Below are positions 24,631-33,193 of a DNA stretch of 64,000 nt, one piece after another. The translations under genes were made by a program, and so were the position numbers. This stretch comes from Variovorax ginsengisoli (lineage in GTDB: Bacteria > Pseudomonadota > Gammaproteobacteria > Burkholderiales > Burkholderiaceae_C). Location of the stretch: NCBI RefSeq assembly GCF_030811835.1, contig NZ_JAUSRO010000007.1, positions 248,001-312,000 on the forward strand, written 5' to 3'. How positions within the stretch are numbered: the first letter of the stretch is position 1; every line of letters starts with the position of its first letter. The notes beneath the pieces are model-generated. The model had not been told where the DNA came from and did not search any database. It saw only the letters and a program-made list of their open reading frames with translations.

Positions 24631-25395
24631 TCAGCCGGCCCGGCGGCCGTCCTGGAAGACAACGAGTTCGCCCGCCGCGAACGACGTCCATTGCTCGTTG
24701 GTGGTCAGCGGCGCGGTCACGATCACGGCGACGCGGTCGTCGAGCGTGGTGTGCTGCGAGAAGTCCATCTGCACGTCCTCGTCGGCCAGCTTCGCCAGCG
24801 CGAACGGATGCTGGCGCTCGATGTACCAGAGGTTCGTCGACGCATGCGCCCAGAGCGCCTGGCCGTTCGACAGCATGAAGTTGAAGGTGCCGTGCTTCGC
24901 GAGCTGCGGCGCCAGTTCGCGCAGCGTCAGCGTGAGTTCGGCGACGCTGGGCACGTCGGCATGCGACTTGGCCAGTTCCTGCATGACCCAGCAGAAGGCG
25001 TGCTCGCTGTCGGTGCTGCCCACCGGATGGAAGTTGCCGTGCAGCCGCGGCCGGAAATCCTTCAGGTCGCCGTTGTGCGCGAACACCCAGTAGCGGCCCC
25101 ACAGCTCGCGCACGAAGGGGTGGCAGTTCTGCAGGTTGACGGCGCCCTGGGTGGCCTTGCGGATGTGCGAGATGACGTTGCGGCTCTTGATCGGGTAGCG
25201 GCGGATCAGCTCGGCCACCGGCGACTCGCAGGCCGGCAGATGGTCGACGAAGTGGCGCAGGCCGCGGTCCTCGAAGAAGGCGATGCCCCAGCCGTCGGCA
25301 TGGTGATCGGTGCGACCGCCGCGCTGCGCGAAGCCCGTGAAGCTGAAGGTCACATCCGTCGGCGTGTTGCAGTTCATTCCAAGCAGCTGGCACAT
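24631..25395 (-). CDS. Class II glutamine amidotransferase (YafJ/EgtC-like)
   Basis: N-terminal-nucleophile amidotransferase domain protein. The 254 residues start MCQLLGMNCNTPTDVTFSF, so removal of Met exposes the catalytic Cys2; this fixes the start at 25395 against a longer frame. Other family segments are HADGWGIAFFEDRG, SHIRKATQG and VFAHNGDLKDF. The domain stands alone with no synthetase partner, as in YafJ, so the acceptor is unknown. It is followed after 235 bases by the divergent end of the iron-receptor region. Confidence 0.88.
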   Translation of the reverse strand: MCQLLGMNCNTPTDVTFSFTGFAQRGGRTDHHADGWGIAFFEDRGLRHFVDHLPACESPVAELIRRYPIKSRNVISHIRKATQGAVNLQNCHPFVRELWGRYWVFAHNGDLKDFRPRLHGNFHPVGSTDSEHAFCWVMQELAKSHADVPSVAELTLTLRELAPQLAKHGTFNFMLSNGQALWAHASTNLWYIERQHPFALAKLADEDVQMDFSQHTTLDDRVAVIVTAPLTTNEQWTSFAAGELVVFQDGRRAG

Positions 25396-25461
25396 GCGCC
25401 TATTAGACCGCAAAGACCGCAAGCGGCACGACGTGCGCACCTGGTGCCGCGACGACGGTCG

Positions 25462-26928
25462 TCAGGCAGGCGGATCGTGCGGCGCGGTCGGCTCGCGCAG
25501 TTGCCACGCTGCGAAGATGGCCAGCGCGCACAGTGCCGCCAGCATCAGGAACACCTCGTCGAAGGCCGCGATGCGTGCTGCGCTCGATGCCGTGTTGGCC
25601 AGCGAATCGCCATGCGCAGCCAGCCGCCATTCAAGCATGATGGCGCACAGGCTCACGCCCGCCGCCCCTCCGAGCATCCGCAGGAAGCTGATGGCGCTCG
25701 CGCCCTGTGGGATCAGCGGCTTGGCCAGCGGGCGCATGGCGCCCAGGTTGAGCGAAGGCAGGATGAAGCCCAGGCCGACGCGTCCGATGATCGCGAAGGC
25801 GACCAGCAGCCACAGCGTGCTGCCCAGGTCGAGCATGACCATCAGCGCGAACGAAATCGCCAGCAACGCCAGCCCGATGCTCACCAGCCATCGGGTCGGA
25901 TGGCGGTCCGCCAGCCGGCCCACGCCAGCGATGGTGAAAGCCAGCACGATGCCCGCGGGCAGCATGATCGTGCCCACGTGCGACGGTGACAGGCTCAGCG
26001 CCACCTGCATGTAGACCGGCAGCAGATAGGTCGAGCCGAACAAAGCGGTACCGTAGATGAAGGCCACCGCGCTGCCCATGGTGAACTGCCGGTAGTTGAA
26101 GAGCCCCATGTTCATGAGCGGCGCGTCACCCTGGACCACGCGCCGTTTCTGCCACCAAACGAACAGGGCCAGCGACGTGGCGGCACCGGCGAGCAGCACC
26201 AGGGCCTGCAAGGGGGCATCGCCCCGCAACTCGACCAGCCCGTTGAGCAGGCACAGCGTGCCGACGGTGCCGATGATCAGTCCGCGCCAGTCGAGCCCCT
26301 GGCCGCGTTCGGCGGCCGCGCCGCCAGGGGCGGTCACCGGCACGAACTTGTAGGCCAGCCAGATCGACGCCAGGCAGAACGGCACCACCATGAAGAAGAT
26401 GGAGCGCCAGCCGAACAGGTCGACCAGCACGCCGCCAATGCTTGGCCCGATGGCAGGCGCCAGCACCACGCCCATGCCGAAGATGCCGCTGGCACGGCCC
26501 TGCTCGTGCGGCTCGAACGCGCGCAGGATGATGATGGCCGGGATCGGCTGCACCACGCCCGCGGCAAGGCCTTCGGCCACCCGTGCGATCAGCACCAGCG
26601 AGAAGTCGTTGGCCAGCCCGCCGGCAATACCGCCTGCCAGCAGCAGCACCATCGTGCCGACGTACGTGCGCCGGTAGCCATGGCGTGCGAGCAGCCAGGG
26701 CGTGGTCAGCATGGACACGGTCATGGCGACCATGAAGCCCGAGCTCACCCACTGCGCGCGGTCCTGGCCCAACGAGAAATGGTGGCTCATGCCGGGAATG
26801 GCCACGTTCACGATCGTCGAGGACATGATCGACGCCATGGTGCCCACCATCACCGACAGGAGCAGCAGCCATCGGTAACGCTCGCCATAGCGCTCGCGCA
26901 GGGAGACGGTCGGAGAGGACGGATTCAT
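25462..26928 (-). CDS. MFS transporter, DHA2/EmrB-QacA type
   Basis: Proton-driven exporter, substrate unknown. The 488 residues show 14 predicted spans and DHA2 features: STIVNVAIPGMSHHF in span 1, QWVSSGFMVAM, and GMGVVLAPAIGPSIGGVLVD (motif C). The open frame extends far upstream, but ATG 26928 (MNPSSPTVSLRERYGERYRW) gives the normal N-terminus. No membrane-fusion partner is adjacent, unlike the efflux operon at 33-38 kb. It sits 66 bases upstream of the amidotransferase start, on the same strand. Confidence 0.9.
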   Translation of the reverse strand: MNPSSPTVSLRERYGERYRWLLLLSVMVGTMASIMSSTIVNVAIPGMSHHFSLGQDRAQWVSSGFMVAMTVSMLTTPWLLARHGYRRTYVGTMVLLLAGGIAGGLANDFSLVLIARVAEGLAAGVVQPIPAIIILRAFEPHEQGRASGIFGMGVVLAPAIGPSIGGVLVDLFGWRSIFFMVVPFCLASIWLAYKFVPVTAPGGAAAERGQGLDWRGLIIGTVGTLCLLNGLVELRGDAPLQALVLLAGAATSLALFVWWQKRRVVQGDAPLMNMGLFNYRQFTMGSAVAFIYGTALFGSTYLLPVYMQVALSLSPSHVGTIMLPAGIVLAFTIAGVGRLADRHPTRWLVSIGLALLAISFALMVMLDLGSTLWLLVAFAIIGRVGLGFILPSLNLGAMRPLAKPLIPQGASAISFLRMLGGAAGVSLCAIMLEWRLAAHGDSLANTASSAARIAAFDEVFLMLAALCALAIFAAWQLREPTAPHDPPA

Positions 26929-27010
26929 GGCGCTCGCGGGATGGGGCAAAAGACGGTGAAGGGCCCGGCCATCGACGGCCAGCCACGAAGGCCCTCGAGG
27001 ATATCGGTCT

Positions 27011-27220
27011 TCAGCCAGCCGCGCATCGCGCACAGATGCATGCCACGCCCACGGACTGGGGCGGCAGGCGGGACAGCAGCGCGTCGTCGAAGGGCACCGA
27101 CAGGCACCAGCAGGGTTCCTGCGGCACGCCGGTGATGTGCTCGGCCTCCGCGGCACACACGTTGGCCTGCCCGCACAGCGGGCAGCGTGTGGTGTCGGAT
27201 GGCAGGCTGCTTTCAGGCAT
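27011..27220 (-). CDS. Small cysteine-rich CWC-type protein
   Basis: A 69-residue protein with cysteines arranged CPLCGQANVCAAE, PCWC and CICARC, matching the cysteine-rich CWC family I recall as PF14375. The spacing suggests metal binding, but function is unknown. It precedes the MFS gene on the same strand by 82 bases and ends with a Cys-rich tail (CARCAAG). Confidence 0.75.
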   Translation of the reverse strand: MPESSLPSDTTRCPLCGQANVCAAEAEHITGVPQEPCWCLSVPFDDALLSRLPPQSVGVACICARCAAG

Positions 27221-27254
27221 GGCTGCATTCTCGTGCAGCCATGCCCGGAAGGCA

Positions 27255-27851
27255 TCAGCCCGGCAGCAGCACCTTGTTGACGACGTGGATCACGCCGTTC
27301 GACTGGTACACGTTGGCGATCGTCACCATGGCCGTGCCGCCCTTGGCGTCGGTCACGTACACCTTGCCGCCGCTCATGGTTGCGATCAGCGTATCGCCGC
27401 TGGCCGTCTTGAGCGAGGCACGCCCCCCACCGGCGGCGATGAGGTTGGTCAGCGCCGCGGCATCGAGCCTGCCTGGCACCACGTGGTAGGTGAGCACCTT
27501 GGTCAGCGTGGGCTTGTTCTCGGGCTTGAGCAAGGTGTCGACGGTGCCGGCAGGCAGCATCGCGAACGCGTCGTTGGTCGGTGCGAACACGGTGAACGGG
27601 CCCGGGCTCTTGAGCGTGTCGACCAGGCCTGCTGCCTTGACCGCAGCCACCAGCGTGGTGTGGTCCTTGGAATTGACGGCGTTGTCGACGATGTCCTTCG
27701 TCGGGTACATCGCGGCGCCGCCGACCATCGGATTGGAAGACATGTCCGACATGCCGCCAGCTGGCATGGCGCTGCTGCCACTGCCGCTCATGCCGCCTGC
27801 ACATGCGCTGAGCAGAACCGAAACGCCGACTGCAATCATGAGTTTCTTCAT
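27255..27851 (-). CDS. Fasciclin-domain lipoprotein
   Basis: Probable cell-envelope lipoprotein with one FAS1 domain. The 198 residues begin with a lipoprotein signal (VSVLLSAC, Cys at about 17) and a Gly/Ser/Met-rich spacer. The FAS1 fold follows, with FTVFAPTNDAFAMLPAGTVD, LTYHVVPGR and NGVIHVVNKVLLP. FAS1 domains mediate adhesion or protein contacts; a specific role here is unknown. ATG 27851 has an AGGAGT Shine-Dalgarno. Confidence 0.88.
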   Translation of the reverse strand: MKKLMIAVGVSVLLSACAGGMSGSGSSAMPAGGMSDMSSNPMVGGAAMYPTKDIVDNAVNSKDHTTLVAAVKAAGLVDTLKSPGPFTVFAPTNDAFAMLPAGTVDTLLKPENKPTLTKVLTYHVVPGRLDAAALTNLIAAGGGRASLKTASGDTLIATMSGGKVYVTDAKGGTAMVTIANVYQSNGVIHVVNKVLLPG

Positions 27852-28008
27852 GGATGACTCCTGGAATGGTTGTGTGTGTGAAACACGTCTCTGTGGAACC
27901 GCCAACAGTGCGGGAGCGCCTGAGCGCCTGCATGGGATACGCGGCGCGGTTCCTGTCGGATTCAGGTGCATGGCCTGGGCTGCGTTCTTTCAGGCGGCGC
28001 CATCAACG

Positions 28009-28046
28009 AAAAACCGGGACATACCGCAAGGTACGTCCCGGTCTTT
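28009..28046. terminator. Bidirectional intrinsic terminator
   Basis: CCGGGAC-TACC and GGTA-GTCCCGG pair (one A/C mismatch) around a GCAA tetraloop at 28014-28041. On the minus strand it is followed by TTTTT, ending the proline-rich gene at 28061; on the plus strand by TCTTTT. Confidence 0.75.
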
Positions 28047-28060
28047 TGGGGGGCGCTGGA

Positions 28061-28360
28061 TCAGTTGCGATCAGCGCGTGCCGGTCGCATCGGCGTCCGT
28101 TCACGGGGCGGCGGCGGCGGCATGTCAGCGCGTGGGGGAGGTGGCATGCCGGCCGCAGGTGGTGGCGGCGGCGTCTGCATGCCGGGCTGTGCAGTCGGCG
28201 TACCGGTGGTGCCCATGGGCCCGCCTGTCGGAGTCGGGCTTTGCTGGCCGGCACCGGTGGCGGGGTTGGGGACCGCGGTGGTGGGTGGGTTGCCCTGCGC
28301 AAAGGCTGCGCTGGCGGTTCCAAGCGCCAGGATGGCGAGGAGGCGTGTGCTGTTCTTCAT
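28061..28360 (-). CDS. Secreted proline-rich small protein
   Basis: A 99-residue protein with a clear signal peptide (MKNSTRLLAILALGTASAAFA, cleavage before QG). The mature part is almost wholly Pro/Gly/Thr with two poly-proline tracts (PPPPP), ending in Arg-rich RERTPMRPARADRN. It is probably disordered and periplasmic or surface-exposed. An AAGGAA Shine-Dalgarno precedes the ATG and a strong terminator follows, which supports a real gene. No family or function is recognised. The 217 bases upstream hold no other gene. Confidence 0.7.
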   Translation of the reverse strand: MKNSTRLLAILALGTASAAFAQGNPPTTAVPNPATGAGQQSPTPTGGPMGTTGTPTAQPGMQTPPPPPAAGMPPPPRADMPPPPPRERTPMRPARADRN

Positions 28361-28577
28361 GGGGGCATTCCTTCGGAAGTAGGTTGTCTTCTTGTCGGGC
28401 GGCTGGTGTGCCGACCAGTTCCGAAGGTAGAGGGCGCCCGCCCATGCCGAGTCGGCCGTGAACGTCGCACCGTGTAGGCGCCACGCACCATGCCAGGCAA
28501 GCCATGGGACGCACGGATGCAGGACGGCACGCCGGCCTCTGCGCCAAGCACGCGCGGCTACCGGACCGGGCGAGGCC

Positions 28578-30764
28578 TCAGGCCTGGCTCTTGACCTTCA
28601 GCCTCCATGCATGCAACAGCGGCTCCGTGTAGCCGCTCGGCTGCTCCAGGCCCTTGAACACCAAGTCCTGCGCGGCCATGTAGGCGGCCGAGGTCTTGAA
28701 GTGGCCTGCCATCGGCTGGTAGAGCGCATCGCCTTCGTTCTGCTTGTCGACGACGGCCGCCATGCGCTCGAAAGTGGCGTTGACCTGCTCTTTCGTGACC
28801 ACGCCGTGCAGCAGCCAGTTGGCGATGTGCTGGCTCGAGATGCGCAGCGTGGCGCGGTCTTCCATCAGGCCGACATTGTGGATGTCGGGCACCTTGGAGC
28901 AGCCGACGCCTTGGTCGATCCAGCGCACCACGTAGCCGAGGATGCCCTGCACGTTGTTGTCGAGTTCCTGCTGCTTGTCGGCATCGCTCCATTCCGGCGT
29001 GGGCGCCACGGGCACCTGCAGCAGGTCGTTCAGGATGTTGTCGCGCTCGGCGTTGGCGTCGATCTTCTCCAGTTCCTTCTGCACTTCGGCCACGTTGACC
29101 TGGTGGTAGTGCAGGGCATGCAGCGTGGCTGCAGTGGGCGAGGGCACCCAGGCGGTGTTGGCTCCGGCCTTGGGGTGGGCGATCTTCTGCTTGAGCATGT
29201 CGGCCATCAGGTCAGGCATGGCCCACATGCCCTTGCCGATCTGCGCCTTGCCGCGCAGGCCGCACGCGAGGCCGACCAGCACGTTGTTCTTCTCGTACGC
29301 GGCGATCCACTTGGTGCCCTTGATGTCGCCCTTGCGCAGCATGGCGCCGGCATGCATGGCAGTGTGCATCTCGTCGCCGGTGCGGTCGAGAAAGCCGGTG
29401 TTGATGAACGCCACGCGGCTGGCGGCGGCGGCGATGCAGGCCTTCAGGTTCACGCTGGTGCGGCGCTCCTCGTCCATGATGCCGAGCTTGACCGTGTCCG
29501 CAGGCAGGCCGAGCATCTGCTCGACGCGGCCGAACAGTTCGCTCGCAAAGGCGACCTCGGCGGGGCCGTGCATCTTGGGCTTGACGATGTAGATGCTGCC
29601 GGTGCGCGAGTTGCCCTTGCGCTTCAGGTCGATGGTGGCAATGGCTGTGGTCACCACCGCGTCGAGGATGCCTTCGGGAATCTCCAGGCCGTTGCTGTAC
29701 AGGATGGCCGGATTGGTCATCAGGTGGCCCACGTTGCGCAGGAACATGAGCGAGCGGCCGTGCAGCTTGAGCGGCTGGCCGTTGGCACTGGTGTATTCGC
29801 GGTCGGGGTTCAGGCCGCGCGTGAAGGTCTTGCCGCCCTTGGCGACTTCCTCGGTCAGCGTGCCCTGCTGGATGCCCAGCCAGTTGCTGTACGCCAGCAC
29901 CTTGTCGGCCGCATCGACCACGGCCACCGAGTCTTCCAGGTCGAGGATGGTGGAGAGCGCCGCCTCCATCACCACGTCGCTGACGCCGGCCGGATCGGTC
30001 TTGCCGATGACGGTGCTGCGGTCGATCTGGATGTCGATGTGGATGCCGTTGTGGCGCAGCAGCACCGACGACGGCGCCGCTGCATCGCCCTGGTAGCCCA
30101 CGAACTGGGTCGGGTCGGCGAGCGCCGTGCTGCCGCTCTGCAGCGCAACGACCAGCTGGCCGTCCTTCACGCTGTAGGCGGTGGCCACCTTGTGCGAGCC
30201 GTTGGCCAGCGGTGCAGCCTGGTCGAGCACGTCGCGCGCGAACTCGATGACCTTGGCACCGCGGATCGGGTTATAGCCCTTGCCCCCGGGGCCCAGTTTC
30301 TCGGCGCCGTCGGTCTCGGCGATCGCGTCGGTGCCGTAGAGCGCGTCGTACAGCGAACCCCAGCGCGCGTTGGCCGCGTTCAGCGCATAGCGCGCGTTCA
30401 GGATCGGCACCACCAGCTGTGGGCCGGCCTGCAGGGCCAGCTCGGCGTCGACGTTGGCCGTGGTGGTGGTCACATCGGCCGGTTGAGGCAGCAGGTAGCC
30501 GATTTTCTCGAGGAAGGCGCGGTAGGCCGGCATCTGCGCGATAGGGCCGGGGTTGGCCTTGTGCCAAGCGTCCATCTCGGTCTGGATGCGGTCACGCTCG
30601 GCCAGCAGGGCGATGTTCTTGGGCGACAGGTCGGCCACGATCGCGTCGAATCCCTTCCAGAAGGTGGCGCTGTCGATGCCGGTGGCAGGCAGGACCTGGC
30701 CCTCGATGAAGGCGTGGAGTTCGTTGGCGACCTGGAGGCCGTGGACGGTGGTGCGTTCGGTCAT
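28578..30764 (-). CDS. glcB: Malate synthase G
   Basis: Condenses glyoxylate and acetyl-CoA to malate in the glyoxylate/glycolate pathways. The 728 residues ([20 protein letters not shown]) have the full MSG length and segments such as [59 protein letters not shown] and [13 protein letters not shown]. The ATG has an AGAGGTT Shine-Dalgarno. It is transcribed away from the HMG-CoA lyase module across a 295-base gap containing a perfect inverted repeat. Confidence 0.97.
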   Translation of the reverse strand: MTERTTVHGLQVANELHAFIEGQVLPATGIDSATFWKGFDAIVADLSPKNIALLAERDRIQTEMDAWHKANPGPIAQMPAYRAFLEKIGYLLPQPADVTTTTANVDAELALQAGPQLVVPILNARYALNAANARWGSLYDALYGTDAIAETDGAEKLGPGGKGYNPIRGAKVIEFARDVLDQAAPLANGSHKVATAYSVKDGQLVVALQSGSTALADPTQFVGYQGDAAAPSSVLLRHNGIHIDIQIDRSTVIGKTDPAGVSDVVMEAALSTILDLEDSVAVVDAADKVLAYSNWLGIQQGTLTEEVAKGGKTFTRGLNPDREYTSANGQPLKLHGRSLMFLRNVGHLMTNPAILYSNGLEIPEGILDAVVTTAIATIDLKRKGNSRTGSIYIVKPKMHGPAEVAFASELFGRVEQMLGLPADTVKLGIMDEERRTSVNLKACIAAAASRVAFINTGFLDRTGDEMHTAMHAGAMLRKGDIKGTKWIAAYEKNNVLVGLACGLRGKAQIGKGMWAMPDLMADMLKQKIAHPKAGANTAWVPSPTAATLHALHYHQVNVAEVQKELEKIDANAERDNILNDLLQVPVAPTPEWSDADKQQELDNNVQGILGYVVRWIDQGVGCSKVPDIHNVGLMEDRATLRISSQHIANWLLHGVVTKEQVNATFERMAAVVDKQNEGDALYQPMAGHFKTSAAYMAAQDLVFKGLEQPSGYTEPLLHAWRLKVKSQA

Positions 30765-30813
30765 GGATGAACCTCTGGAAATGGGGGAAGAGTGGGTGCG
30801 GGTGCACGCCGTG

Positions 30814-30828
30814 CCCCTACTTTAGGGG
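30814..30828. promoter_or_regulatory. Inverted repeat upstream of glcB
   Basis: CCCCTA and TAGGGG are separated by three bases (CTT), about 50 bases upstream of the glcB start. It could be an operator for glcB or a short hairpin in its leader. The regulator is unknown. Confidence 0.4.
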
Positions 30829-30985
30829 ATGACGGGCTGTGCATTCACAGGCGATCGCGGGTTTGATTGATGACATAAATGATGGTAATTCGAGCGAAGG
30901 GTGATTTTTTAGCTTTACTCGATGCGTGGTTTCCGAGGGTTTCCAAAAGCCCGGCGATCGGCGCCCTGCGACACGCGGCATATAG

Positions 30986-31015
30986 TTCAGAGCCAACCCA
31001 TTCAGAGCCAACCCC
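30986..31015 (+). repeat. Two tandem 15-bp direct repeats upstream of HMG-CoA lyase
   Basis: TTCAGAGCCAACCC occurs twice in direct succession with period 15 (30986-30999 and 31001-31014), just after a TATAGT hexamer (30981-30986 region) and 45 bases before the ATG at 31060. It may be a regulator-binding site in the 5' leader or simply a duplication. Confidence 0.55.
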
Positions 31016-31059
31016 TTGTCCCGGCCGCCAGCGCTGCGGCCCTATCCGGAGACCTCTTC

Positions 31060-31992
31060 ATGCTCCCCACCGAGATCCTCCTGAGCGAGGTCGGTCCCCG
31101 CGACGGCTTGCAGTCCGTGCGCGCCACGATGCCCACGGCCGACAAGCTGCGCTGGATCGACGCGCTGCACGCGGCCGGCCTGCGCGAGATCGAAGTCGCC
31201 TCCTTCGTGCCCGCGCGCCTGCTGCCGCAGATGGCGGACGCGGCCGAGGTCGTTCGGCACGCCGTCACGCTGCCCGGGCTGACCGTCATGGCGCTGGTGC
31301 CCAACCGCCGCGGCGCCGAGGCCGCGCTCGCTGCGGGCGTGCACAAGCTCACGATGCCCGTGTCCGCCAGCCCCGCGCATTCGCTGGCCAACGTGCGCAA
31401 GACGCCACAGGAAATGGTCGAGGAGGTGCGCGCCATCGCCGACCTGCGCCGCGACACCGCGCCGCAGGTGCGCCTGGAAGCCGGCATCTCCACCGCCTTC
31501 GGCTGCACGCTGCAGGGCACTGTGCCCGAAGACGAAGTCATCCGCCTGGCCGTGCAGTGCGCGCAGGCAGGTGCCGACGAAGTCGGGCTGTCCGACACCG
31601 TGGGCTATGCCAACCCGGCGCAGGTGCGGCGGCTGTTCCGGCGCCTGCGTGCCGAACTCGGCGACCGTGCCGGCGCCGCACACATGCACAACACACGCGG
31701 CCTTGGCCTGGCCAACTGCCTGGCGGCCTACGACGAGGGTGTGACAACCTTCGACGCCTCGCTCGGTGGGTTGGGTGGCTGCCCCTACGCGCCGGGCGCG
31801 TCGGGCAACGTCGTCACCGAAGACCTGGTCTTCATGTTCGAGGCGATGGGTGTGCGCACCGGCATCGACCTCGAACGCCTCATCGCCGCCCGCGCGCCAC
31901 TGGTCGCGGGCCTGCCTGGCGAGCCGGTCTACGGCATGACGCCGGAAGCCGGGCTCCCCAAGAATTTCTCACAGGAATACCTCCGTGCCTGA
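31060..31992 (+). CDS. Hydroxymethylglutaryl-CoA lyase (or related 3-hydroxyacyl-CoA lyase)
   Basis: DRE-TIM metallolyase that splits HMG-CoA into acetoacetate and acetyl-CoA. The 310 residues begin MLPTEILLSEVGPRDGLQSV and contain the metal-binding AHMHNTRGLGLAN. The loop GLGGCPYAPGASGNVVTED has the catalytic Cys241. Length is normal. The start has a CGGAGA Shine-Dalgarno. Its end overlaps the next CoA-transferase gene by eight bases. Leucine catabolism is the usual context, but no isovaleryl-CoA or methylcrotonyl-CoA genes are here, so a related acyl-CoA substrate is possible. Confidence 0.88.
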   Translation: MLPTEILLSEVGPRDGLQSVRATMPTADKLRWIDALHAAGLREIEVASFVPARLLPQMADAAEVVRHAVTLPGLTVMALVPNRRGAEAALAAGVHKLTMPVSASPAHSLANVRKTPQEMVEEVRAIADLRRDTAPQVRLEAGISTAFGCTLQGTVPEDEVIRLAVQCAQAGADEVGLSDTVGYANPAQVRRLFRRLRAELGDRAGAAHMHNTRGLGLANCLAAYDEGVTTFDASLGGLGGCPYAPGASGNVVTEDLVFMFEAMGVRTGIDLERLIAARAPLVAGLPGEPVYGMTPEAGLPKNFSQEYLRA

Positions 31993-33193
31993 TTCCACCC
32001 CTGCAATGCAGTCTGCACCCTTGCCTTACGCGGGCATCCGCGTCGTCGAATTCACCCACATGGTCATGGGCCCGACCTGCGGCATGCTGCTGGGCGACCT
32101 GGGCGCCGAAGTCATCAAGGTCGAGCCGATCGAGGGCGACAACACGCGCCGCCTGCTGGGCTCGGGCGCCGGCTTCTTCCCGACCTTCAACCGCAACAAG
32201 AAGAGCATCGCGCTCGACCTGAAGCAGCCTGAAGGCGTGGAGGCGGCGCTGCGCCTGATCGCCACCGCCGACATCGTCAGCGAGAACTTCAAGCCCGGCA
32301 CCATGAAGAAGCTGGGCCTGGACTACGACGCATTGAAGACGCTGAATCCACGGCTGATCTACGTGAGCCACAAGGGCTTCCTGCCCGGCCCTTACGACCA
32401 TCGCACCGCCCTGGACGAGGTGGTGCAGATGATGGGCGGCCTGGCCTACATGACCGGCCGCGCCGGCGACCCGTTGCGCGCGGGCACCAGCGTGAACGAC
32501 ATCATGGGCGGCATGTTCGGTGCCATCGGCGCCATGGCCGCGCTGCGCCAGCGCGATCTCACGGGCCGAGGCAGCGAGGTGCAGTCGGCCCTCTTCGAGA
32601 ACAACATCCTGCTGGTGGCCCAGCACATGATGCAGTTCGCCGCCACCGGCCGCGCGGCCGATCCGATGCCCAGCCGCATTTCGGCCTGGGGCGTGTACGA
32701 CGTGTTCACGGTCAAGGACGGCGAGCAGATCTTCCTGGCGGCGGTCAGCGACAAGCAGTGGGCCATCTTCTGCAAGGCCTTCGGCCTGGGAGAGATGCTG
32801 GCCGACCCGCGCCTGGCGACCAACAACGACCGTGTGCTGGCGCGCGAGTGGATGATGCCGATCCTGCGCTCACACCTGGCCGATCGCAGCGCCTCCGAGC
32901 TCAGCGCGGTGTTCGAGCAGAACGAGTTGCCATTCGCACCCATCGTCAAGCCGCAGGACCTCTTCGACGACCCGCACCTGAACGCCACCGGCGGCCTGGC
33001 GCCCGTGCGCATGAACGACGGCGCCATGTCCAAGGTGCCGCTGATGCCCTTCACGCTCGATGGCGAGCGCCTGGGCATCCGGCTGCAGCCGCCGCTGTTG
33101 GGCGAACACACCGACGCGTTGCTGCAAGAAGTGGGCTACACCGGCGCCGACATCGCCGCGCTCAAGGCGCGCAAGGTCACGGCGGGGAGCTGA
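31985..33193 (+). CDS. Family III CoA-transferase (CaiB/BaiF type)
   Basis: Moves CoA between carboxylic acids. The 402 residues start at GTG 31985 (read as MPDSTPAMQSAPLPYAGIRV) and contain VVEFTHMVMGPTCGMLLGDLGAEVIKVE and NRNKKSIALDLK. The region GRAGDPLRAGTSVNDIMGG carries the likely catalytic Asp. The eight-base overlap with the lyase implies translational coupling. By analogy with SUGCT-type transferases it may activate a dicarboxylate such as 3-hydroxy-3-methylglutarate for the lyase (inference). Its 3' end overlaps the converging efflux gene by 17 bases. Confidence 0.9.
   Translation: MPDSTPAMQSAPLPYAGIRVVEFTHMVMGPTCGMLLGDLGAEVIKVEPIEGDNTRRLLGSGAGFFPTFNRNKKSIALDLKQPEGVEAALRLIATADIVSENFKPGTMKKLGLDYDALKTLNPRLIYVSHKGFLPGPYDHRTALDEVVQMMGGLAYMTGRAGDPLRAGTSVNDIMGGMFGAIGAMAALRQRDLTGRGSEVQSALFENNILLVAQHMMQFAATGRAADPMPSRISAWGVYDVFTVKDGEQIFLAAVSDKQWAIFCKAFGLGEMLADPRLATNNDRVLAREWMMPILRSHLADRSASELSAVFEQNELPFAPIVKPQDLFDDPHLNATGGLAPVRMNDGAMSKVPLMPFTLDGERLGIRLQPPLLGEHTDALLQEVGYTGADIAALKARKVTAGS

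Noticed and set aside
24556..25989. A 477-codon plus-strand frame across the amidotransferase and MFS genes
   Set aside because: It spans two real opposite-strand genes and their gap; its Arg/Gln/His-rich translation is artefactual.
28458..30770. A 770-codon plus-strand frame opposite malate synthase G
   Set aside because: No recognisable domain, and it mirrors a full-length glcB.
30817..31011. A 64-codon minus-strand frame in the glcB/HMG-CoA-lyase gap
   Set aside because: No Shine-Dalgarno or family resemblance, and it covers the promoter-like and repeat-containing region.
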